Origin: Planctomycetales bacterium
GTDB lineage: Bacteria > Planctomycetota > Planctomycetia > Planctomycetales > Planctomycetaceae
Assembly (NCBI GenBank): GCA_020050375.1
Contig: JAGVKR010000070.1
Coordinates: 1 to 8,476 of the forward strand
Length of the DNA: 8,476 nt
Direction of reading: 5' to 3'
Of this stretch, positions 1 through 5,296 are shown one piece after another; the first letter of the stretch is position 1, and every line of letters starts with the position of its first letter. A program made the position numbers and the translations under genes. The notes beneath the pieces are model-generated. The model was not told the origin of the DNA, ran no database searches, and was given only the letters and a program-made list of their open reading frames with translations.

Positions 1-2
1 AG

Positions 3-59
3 GCTTTACTGTCGGCCGCCAGGCCGTTCTCCATGCCAGTTGAGGTGTCTGCGGAATGA
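3..59 (+). CDS. Possible 3' end of an upstream gene (partial)
   Basis: A reading frame open from the window edge ends at a TGA (57-59) that overlaps the ATG of the next gene in an ATGA arrangement, which is typical of coupled operon genes. The 18 visible residues (ending MPVEVSAE) show no recognisable domain. Frame 2 is also open from the edge, to a TGA at 41-43, so the choice of frame is not secure. With so little sequence this is a suggestion only. Confidence 0.25.
   Translation, partial: ALLSAARPFSMPVEVSAE
42..47 (+). promoter_or_regulatory. Shine-Dalgarno site of the REC-histidine kinase gene
   Basis: GAGGTG lies 8 bases before the ATG at 56 and supports that start. No earlier in-frame ATG, GTG or TTG gives a better leader within the window. 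Confidence 0.5.
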
Positions 60-1147
60 AGCGCGATTTATTGTATGTCGATGACGAGAGCGACAATGTC
101 GTCGTGTTCGAGGCGGCCTTCGAAGACGATTTTCGCGTGTTCACGGCCTCCAGCGGCCGCGAAGCGCTCGAGATCCTCGAGCAGCATCCGATACCGGTCG
201 TCGTCTCCGATCAGCGCATGCCCGAAATGACGGGCGTCGAGATGTTCGCCATCATGCGCCGGCGCTATCCGCACATCCAGCGGATCATCCTGACCGGCTA
301 CACCGATCCCGATGGAATGATCGACGCCGTCAATCAGGGGCAGGTTTTCCATTTCGTCAAGAAGCCCTGGGAACGCCCCTTTCTGCATTCGGTGCTGATC
401 CGCGCGTTCCAGGCCCACGACCTGGCCGTGACAAACTCCGCGCTCACCGACCAGCTCATCCTCTCGGACCGGCTGGCGCTGCTCGGCCAGGCGACCGCGC
501 GGCTGGCCCACGAGATGGGGAACCATCTTTGCCTTCTGCCGCTCGTCGAGTACGTCGAGGACAATTGCGGCAACAATCCCGATCTGCTCAGCCTGGCACG
601 GCTCTCTCGCGAGTCGCTACAGCGCCTGACCGACATGGTTCACGAGGTCAAATCGTTCAGTCACGTCCAGCAGCAGGACTTCGTCAAGCAGCCTCTGCCG
701 CTGGCGGAAGTCGTCCATGAGTTGGTCTCATTTCTGCGGTTCGACAAAACGGTTCCGTTTCGGCAGGTGTTCGTCGAGATCAAAGTCGAGCCGACCGTGC
801 TGGGGAACAAAGTCAAACTCCAGCAGATCCTGCTGAATTTGATCAAGAACGCCGCGCACGCGATTCGTGGGAAGATCGATGGCCGTGTCGACGTGACGCT
901 CGCGGCCGATGGGAGCGAGGCGCTGATCCGTGTTGCCGACAATGGTTGCGGGATGCCCCCCGAAGTGCAGGCGCGCGTCTGGGAACCGTTCTTCACGACC
1001 AAGGGTGAAGAAGGGACAGGCCTGGGGCTCGACGTGTGCCGACGACTGATCGAAGCCCACGCCGGCCGGATCACGTTCGAAAGCACCCCCCAGTCGGGAA
1101 CGGTGTTCGAGATGCGCCTGCCGCGGTTGGCGCCGGCCAACGCGTGA
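56..1147 (+). CDS. Response regulator-histidine kinase hybrid (REC-DHp-HATPase)
   Basis: A 363-residue cytoplasmic two-component protein with the receiver in front and the kinase behind. The receiver (about 4-120) has the acidic pair D9/D10, the phospho-acceptor D52 in VVVSDQRMPEMTG, T80 and K102 in the VKKPW motif; the SDQRMP...TGYTD...KPW pattern resembles the HupR-like receiver group. The DHp helix pair (about 130-205) carries H152 in ARLAHEMGNHL. The HATPase domain (about 245-356) has an N box around N261-N265, G1 DNGCGM (295-300), F box PFFTTK (311-316) and G2 GTGLGL (320-325). There is no transmembrane segment or PAS domain, so its input is probably phosphotransfer to D52 or a partner protein. 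The H box is unusual: the common HE-x-N-N-P-L reads HEMGNHL, with G155 and H157 in place of N and P. The ligand and cognate regulator are unknown. Confidence 0.93.
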   Translation: MKRDLLYVDDESDNVVVFEAAFEDDFRVFTASSGREALEILEQHPIPVVVSDQRMPEMTGVEMFAIMRRRYPHIQRIILTGYTDPDGMIDAVNQGQVFHFVKKPWERPFLHSVLIRAFQAHDLAVTNSALTDQLILSDRLALLGQATARLAHEMGNHLCLLPLVEYVEDNCGNNPDLLSLARLSRESLQRLTDMVHEVKSFSHVQQQDFVKQPLPLAEVVHELVSFLRFDKTVPFRQVFVEIKVEPTVLGNKVKLQQILLNLIKNAAHAIRGKIDGRVDVTLAADGSEALIRVADNGCGMPPEVQARVWEPFFTTKGEEGTGLGLDVCRRLIEAHAGRITFESTPQSGTVFEMRLPRLAPANA

Positions 1148-1158
1148 GGCGCTCTGAA

Positions 1159-1237
1159 GCAGGAGGCAGGCGTCAGGAGACAGAAAAACTCGCGGCCTCT
1201 ACCCCTCCCTCCCTGACCCCTGCCGCCTGACTCCTGC
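1159..1237. repeat. Inverted pair of (G/T)CAGGNG heptamer repeats
   Basis: The plus strand reads GCAGGAG, GCAGGCG, TCAGGAG in tandem (1159-1179). The minus strand reads GCAGGAG, TCAGGCG, GCAGGGG, TCAGGGA (1237 down to 1210). The two blocks can pair over 25 bases (1159-1183 with 1213-1237, 21 of 25 matching) around a 29-base loop. It begins 12 bases after the stop of the histidine-kinase gene, so it could end transcription or protect the 3' end, although no T-run follows it. Confidence 0.65.
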
Positions 1238-1353
1238 CCCCTTCAGGCCTTTGCCGCCATCCCCGTTCTTGCCCGTACATTGCCAATTGAGCCGTATGCG
1301 CCACAAACTCAAGTCACGCAGGTTCTCCGGTCGATGATTGCCGTGCGGGCTTT

Positions 1354-1388
1354 GCGGATCGCGCCGCCGACGGCAGGCGCTGATCCGC
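1354..1388. repeat. Strong hairpin in the porin leader
   Basis: GCGGATCGCGCC (1354-1365) pairs with GGCGCTGATCCGC (1376-1388), giving 12 base pairs with one bulged T (1381) and a 10-base loop that itself contains GCCG/CGGC. It lies 60 bases before the porin ATG. No T-run follows, so a simple terminator is unlikely. A 5'-UTR regulatory hairpin or an operator-like palindrome are both possible. Confidence 0.5.
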
Positions 1389-1436
1389 GCGCTTTGTGCA
1401 ACTGGTTCTAGCGATTCAAGTTGCGCGGCATTTCCT

Positions 1437-1444
1437 GGGGGGGG
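1437..1444 (+). promoter_or_regulatory. G8 tract acting as ribosome-binding site of the porin gene
   Basis: Eight consecutive G residues stand three bases before the ATG at 1448. They can pair with the anti-Shine-Dalgarno CCUCC through G-C and one G-U pair. This supports 1448 as the start over the upstream in-frame TTG at 1421, which has no such site and would put the tract inside the coding sequence. Confidence 0.5.
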
Positions 1445-1447
1445 ACC

Positions 1448-2752
1448 ATGACGAGCGTTGTGTGCCGGCTGAAATGGCTGGGCGGTTTGAGCTGTATTTG
1501 CGGCTTGGCGCTTCTGACAAGTGGTGTTCAGGTCCACGCCGACGGACTCATCCGTGACGGTGTCGGTCCGATCTCGACCGGCCGCGGCGGCACGAACATC
1601 GCCTTTTCCGACAACGGCGCGGTGATGCTCGACAATCCGGCCGGCATCGCCAATTTCGAAGGGGGCCATTTCGCCGAGCTCGGCATCGATACGATCATCA
1701 CTGACCTCAGGTACACCGACCCCGACAACGACGTCAACAGTTCGACGCAGCCCTTGCCGATTCCGGAGATCGCTTACTACTACACCAGCGAAGACAAGAG
1801 CTGGGCGGCGGGGATCGGCGTGTTTGCCCCCGCGGGATTCTCGGCCTCTTACATGATGAACAACCCCACGTTCGGTCCGGGGCGGCACCGCTACCGATCC
1901 ATGGGTTTTTACGCCAAGATCCTTCCCGGATTCGCCGTTCACGTCACCGACAAGCTATCGATCGGGGCGGCTTTTGGGGTCGGCGTTTCCCGCGTCGAGC
2001 TCGATGGCCCGTTTTATATGCAGGACGGCCCCCTCCGCGGCGTTCCCGCCAATTTCGATCTCAGCGGATTGGGCGCCGCCCCGATCTGGAACATGGGACT
2101 GCAGTACGAATTCAACGAAGACACGACGGTCGGCCTGGCCTACAACAGCGACGCCAACTTCGGCGTCAAGGGAGAGCTGCACGCCACGGTGCTGGGGCTC
2201 GGGCCGCCGATCAAATCCGATTTCAACGCCCGCACCGCCATCACCTGGCCGCAGTCGCTGGGGCTGGGAATCAAGCACCGCGTCGCCGAGCAACATCGCG
2301 TTGCGGCCGACGTGATCTGGTATGGCTGGAGCAGCGCCTTCGACGATCTCGGGCTGACGTTGACGAATGCCTCGAACCCGATGGTGACGGCGCTTTTGGG
2401 CCCGAAGATCAGCCAATCGGTGCCGCTCAACTGGATGGATACCGTTTCCATTCGTCTGGGCTACGAGTTCCTCGCCACGGACAGTGACACCTGGCGCCTG
2501 GGTTACGTCTATCACGCCGCGCCGGTTCCCGCGAACACGCTCAATCCCTACCTCGACGGCGTGCTCGAACACGCGGCGACGGTCGGCTACAGCCATCGCT
2601 GGGGAGACTGGCTCCTGAACCTCGCCTACCAGTACTCCTGGAGCCCGACGCGCGAAGTGACCGACAGCATCCTCGCTGGCGGCGACTTCGACAACAGCAG
2701 CTTCAAAGCCCAGGCCCACTGGATCAGCGTCAGCATCGCGCGCTATTTTTAA
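1448..2752 (+). CDS. FadL/OmpP1/TodX-family outer-membrane transport protein
   Basis: A 434-residue predicted outer-membrane beta-barrel of the FadL type, a family that lets hydrophobic compounds such as long-chain fatty acids or aromatic hydrocarbons cross the outer membrane. From the ATG at 1448 there is a clear Sec signal: basic K9/R7 region, hydrophobic stretch about 11-26, probable cleavage after VQVHA (A31). The mature N-terminus has the family signature GRGGTNIAFSDNGAVMLDNPAGIA (about 46-69, split here only for description), with NPAG at 63-66. Alternating polar/aromatic strands follow and the chain ends in the terminal phenylalanine (ARYF) expected for barrel-assembly recognition. Length is normal for the family. 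The substrate cannot be read from sequence. It stands alone: 300 bases behind the kinase gene and 100 bases before the DUF1501 gene. Confidence 0.9.
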   Translation: MTSVVCRLKWLGGLSCICGLALLTSGVQVHADGLIRDGVGPISTGRGGTNIAFSDNGAVMLDNPAGIANFEGGHFAELGIDTIITDLRYTDPDNDVNSSTQPLPIPEIAYYYTSEDKSWAAGIGVFAPAGFSASYMMNNPTFGPGRHRYRSMGFYAKILPGFAVHVTDKLSIGAAFGVGVSRVELDGPFYMQDGPLRGVPANFDLSGLGAAPIWNMGLQYEFNEDTTVGLAYNSDANFGVKGELHATVLGLGPPIKSDFNARTAITWPQSLGLGIKHRVAEQHRVAADVIWYGWSSAFDDLGLTLTNASNPMVTALLGPKISQSVPLNWMDTVSIRLGYEFLATDSDTWRLGYVYHAAPVPANTLNPYLDGVLEHAATVGYSHRWGDWLLNLAYQYSWSPTREVTDSILAGGDFDNSSFKAQAHWISVSIARYF

Positions 2753-2840
2753 GACCCTGTCTGACGTTTCTTTCCCACCAAACATCTGGTAGCTTGGAGA
2801 CATTGATCGGACCATCCCGATTCCCCCGTGCGCCGAACGC

Positions 2841-2847
2841 AGGAGGA
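2841..2847 (+). promoter_or_regulatory. Shine-Dalgarno site deciding the TTG start of the DUF1501 gene
   Basis: AGGAGGA, a near-perfect match to the anti-Shine-Dalgarno sequence, lies five bases before TTG at 2853. This spacing makes the TTG the start and places the twin-arginine leader at residues 16-22. Confidence 0.75.
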
Positions 2848-2852
2848 AGCCG

Positions 2853-4208
2853 TTGCTCACCGTTTCCGGCCGACGTTTTCGCTTGTGCGACGGGTTGACG
2901 CGCCGTTCGATGCTCAAGATCGGCGGCTTGGCCCTGGGGGGCCTGTCACTGCCTGATCTGCTGCGAATCGAAGCGGCCAGCGGACGGGCCAGCTCGCACA
3001 AATCGGTCATCATGGTCTTCCTCTCGGGGGGGCCGCCGCATCAGGATATGGTCGACCTGAAGCCCGATGCTCCCGCCGAGATCCGTGGCGAGTTTCAGCC
3101 GATCGCGACGAATGTTCCCGGCCTTGAAATCTGCGAGCTCTTGCCCCAATTGGCGCAGCGCGCCGATCGTCTGTCGATCGTCCGCTCGCTCGTCGGCTCC
3201 GAAGGCCGGCACGCCGCGTTTCAATGCATGACGGGGCAGACTTTCGCGCCCCAGCCGCCCGGTGGGTGGCCTGGACTCGGCGCGGTTGTCTCGAAGCTGC
3301 AGGGGCCGGTCGAGCTCGGGGTGCCCCCGTTCATCGGCCTGGCGCCGCGAATGCGGACCACGACCTGGGCCGACCCCGGGCAGCCCGGATTTTGCGGCCA
3401 GGCCCACGCAGCCTTCACTCCCAATGCCGATCAGTCCACGCTCGAGCTCCGCGACATCACAAAGGAAAAGCTGGGAGTCCGGCAGTCGCTCCTGGGGCAG
3501 CTCGATCGATTGAAGCACGATGCCGAATCGAGCGGGGCGCTGGAAGGGGCCGATGCCTACTATCAGCAGGCCTTCGGAATCCTGACCTCCAGCCGGCTCG
3601 CTGACGCGCTCGATCTCGATCGCGAGCCGGCGTCGAGTCGCGAGCGGTATGGCCGCGGGATCAACCAGCCCGCCGGTTACGGCGACGCCGGGCCGATCAT
3701 GAACGATTATTTTCTCGCCGCGCGGCGGCTGGTCGAGGCGGGGGTGCGGGTGGTGACGCTGGCCTATGGCCGCTGGGACTGGCACGGCCAGCCGCACGGA
3801 ACGAATTTCGAAAATGCCCGCGATCATTTGCCGACGTTCGATCAGGGCTTGTCCGCCCTGCTCGACGACTTGCGCGAGCGCGGACTCGATCGCGACGTGA
3901 GCGTCATTGTCTGGGGTGAATTCGGCCGTACGCCCCGCATCAACAAAAACGGCGGACGCGACCACTGGCCGCGAGTCGGCTTTGCAATGCTCTCCGGCGG
4001 CGGAATGCGAACGGGACAGGTGATCGGCTCGACGAACCGCTTCGCCGAGCATCCGAAAGACCGCCCTGTGCATTTCCAGGACGTGTTCGCGACGCTCTAC
4101 CACAACCTGGGGATCGAGATCGACCGAGTGACGATCAACGACCTGACGGGGCGGCCGCAGTACCTGATCGATCACAGTCGCTTTCAGCCGCTGCCGGAGC
4201 TGGTGTGA
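2853..4208 (+). CDS. DUF1501 family protein, Tat-exported
   Basis: A 451-residue DUF1501 protein, a family related to the sulfatase/alkaline-phosphatase fold and greatly expanded in planctomycetes; its biochemical role is not established. The TTG start is fixed by AGGAGGA at 2841-2847. The N-terminus has a twin-arginine leader, TRRSMLK (16-22) followed by a hydrophobic stretch to about 37, suggesting folded export. Family motifs in order are FLSGGPPHQDMVDLKP (56-71), RSLVGSEGRHAAFQCMTG (111-128), WDWHG (308-312), WGEFGRTP (354-361) and GRDHWP (368-373); the acidic and histidine residues there are the candidate metal or active-site ligands. Length is typical. In this phylum the gene often follows DUF1549/DUF1553 cytochrome-type genes; here a porin precedes it and no such partner is in the window. 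The stop overlaps the next start by one base, so the WD40 protein is co-translated. Confidence 0.93.
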   Translation: MLTVSGRRFRLCDGLTRRSMLKIGGLALGGLSLPDLLRIEAASGRASSHKSVIMVFLSGGPPHQDMVDLKPDAPAEIRGEFQPIATNVPGLEICELLPQLAQRADRLSIVRSLVGSEGRHAAFQCMTGQTFAPQPPGGWPGLGAVVSKLQGPVELGVPPFIGLAPRMRTTTWADPGQPGFCGQAHAAFTPNADQSTLELRDITKEKLGVRQSLLGQLDRLKHDAESSGALEGADAYYQQAFGILTSSRLADALDLDREPASSRERYGRGINQPAGYGDAGPIMNDYFLAARRLVEAGVRVVTLAYGRWDWHGQPHGTNFENARDHLPTFDQGLSALLDDLRERGLDRDVSVIVWGEFGRTPRINKNGGRDHWPRVGFAMLSGGGMRTGQVIGSTNRFAEHPKDRPVHFQDVFATLYHNLGIEIDRVTINDLTGRPQYLIDHSRFQPLPELV

Positions 4209-5098
4209 TGCCCGCCGGCCACGTCAAGCTCGAACAGATACGCAGCCTGACGCACGGCAACGCCGTTTTCTGGGCGGCGTTCTCCGGCGATGGAAAACAA
4301 CTGGCCACGGCCAGCCTCGACAATACCGTCAAGCTCTGGAATACGGCCGATGGCGCGCATGTCGGCACGCTCCTTGGGCACGGCGATGGCGTGGCCTTCG
4401 TCGAGCACCTCAAAGACGGCCGGATCGTCACCGCCAGTCTCGATAAGACGATCAAAGTCTGGTCGAGTGAAGGAGTTTTGCAGGCGACGCTGTCGGGGCA
4501 TCAGGAATATCTGGCCTGCGCCGCAGTACAGCGCGGCGGAACGCTGCTCGCCTCGGGAGGCTTCGACAAGAGCGTGCGGCTGTGGAACGCCGACGCGCCG
4601 GCCGCGCTCGCCGTTCTGACGGGGCACGAGGCTCCCGTGCTGGCCGTCGCGCTCGCTCCCGACGGAAGTCTGCTCGCCTCGGGTGGAGGCGACAACGCGA
4701 TTCGGCTCTGGAACGTCGAGGAGCGGCAGCTACAGAAGACGCTCCCCGGACATGCCGCCAACGTCGAAACGCTCGCTTTCGCCCCCAAAGAAAAACTGCT
4801 CGCTTCGGCCGGCGGGGACGGAACGATTCGGCTGTGGAGCTTCGCCGGAGAGCCAATTGCCGAGATCCAGGCCCGCTCGCCCCGCATCAAGTCGCTGGCC
4901 TTCTCCCCCGACGGCCTCTGGCTCGCCTCGGGAGGCTCCGACGGCGCCGTGCGACTGTGGAATGTTGCCGACCGCCGCGAAATCGGCGCGGCGATCGAGC
5001 ACAAGAACACCGTCTACGGCGTTGCGTTCCACCCCCAGGGAAGACAGCTCGCCTCCGCCGGCTTCGATCGGACGATCCGGGTTTGGAACGTTAGCTGA
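4208..5098 (+). CDS. Seven-repeat WD40 beta-propeller protein
   Basis: A 296-residue protein made almost entirely of seven WD40 repeats, enough for one closed seven-bladed propeller. The blade-ending tryptophans (L/V-W-N/S) are W44, W85, W126, W168, W210, W251 and W293, spaced 41-43 residues, with GH dipeptides at 57-58, 97-98, 139-140 and 181-182 and S/A-G-G-x-D turns in most blades. WD40 propellers are binding scaffolds without catalysis of their own. No signal peptide or membrane segment is visible, so it is probably cytoplasmic even though its operon partner carries an export leader. The ATG at 4208 shares its A with the DUF1501 stop (TGATG); a GTG at 4205 is an alternative start one codon earlier. 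The second blade is the most degenerate (GDGVAFVEHLKDGRIV). The binding partner is unknown; the DUF1501 protein is an inferred candidate. Confidence 0.93.
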   Translation: MPAGHVKLEQIRSLTHGNAVFWAAFSGDGKQLATASLDNTVKLWNTADGAHVGTLLGHGDGVAFVEHLKDGRIVTASLDKTIKVWSSEGVLQATLSGHQEYLACAAVQRGGTLLASGGFDKSVRLWNADAPAALAVLTGHEAPVLAVALAPDGSLLASGGGDNAIRLWNVEERQLQKTLPGHAANVETLAFAPKEKLLASAGGDGTIRLWSFAGEPIAEIQARSPRIKSLAFSPDGLWLASGGSDGAVRLWNVADRREIGAAIEHKNTVYGVAFHPQGRQLASAGFDRTIRVWNVS

Positions 5099-5115
5099 AC
5101 GCCCATGAAGACTTT

Positions 5116-5292
5116 CCTCGTTCCCAAGCTCCGCTTGGGAACGCCCGTCCGCAGCTCCGCTGCGTACCAGGTATTCCGACATCGAACGCCTACGATCCCG
5201 GTTGTTGGAACGAAGGGAGGTCGATAGGTTGGAATCCGTGTACGAAGCGGAGCTTCGATACGGGCGTTCCCAAGCGGAGCTTGGGAACGAGG
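5116..5292. repeat. Long quasi-palindromic element, copy A
   Basis: The outer 33 bases (5116-5148) are perfectly complementary to 5260-5292, and pairing continues imperfectly for about 20 more bases. Each outer arm is itself a hairpin with 11-base stems (CGTTCCCAAGC) around TCC or GGA; inside them are CGCAGC-TCC-GCTGCG (5150-5164) and CGAAGC-GGA-GCTTCG (5243-5257). The middle (about 5165-5242) is not palindromic. It fills the gap between the convergent WD40 gene and the 746-residue gene, ending 4 bases from the latter's stop, and could terminate or stabilise transcripts from both sides. A second copy lies at 7706-7886. No open frame in it looks like a transposase. Confidence 0.9.
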
Positions 5293-5296
5293 TCAA

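Larger units (their letters stand above)
1148..1447. other. Intergenic gap with repeats and a leader hairpin
   Basis: About 300 bases without a convincing gene. It holds an inverted pair of heptamer-repeat blocks (1159-1237), then about 115 bases with nothing recognisable, then a strong hairpin (1354-1388) and the G-rich ribosome-binding region of the porin gene. No promoter with well spaced -35 and -10 boxes stood out. Minus-strand frames crossing the region have no plausible product. Confidence 0.6.

Noticed and set aside
1404..1424. Sigma-54-like GG...GC promoter before the porin
   Set aside because: The GG and GC are 17 bases apart instead of about 10, so the pattern does not fit.
1199..1942. 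Minus-strand open frame (247 codons) across the porin 5' half and the gap
   Set aside because: It runs through the heptamer repeats and leader hairpin and lies antisense to the signal peptide and NPAG region of the porin.
1955..3013. Minus-strand open frame (352 codons) across the porin, the gap and the DUF1501 start
   Set aside because: It spans two well supported plus-strand genes and the Shine-Dalgarno site at 2841, with no recognisable protein features.
2946..4175. Long minus-strand open frame (409 codons) opposite the DUF1501 gene
   Set aside because: It is an antisense shadow in high-G+C DNA: its composition is rich in R, G and E with no domain, while the plus strand carries clear DUF1501 motifs over the whole span.
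5116..5292. CRISPR-like array
   Set aside because: The repeated units are inverted arms of one palindrome, not direct repeats with regular unique spacers.
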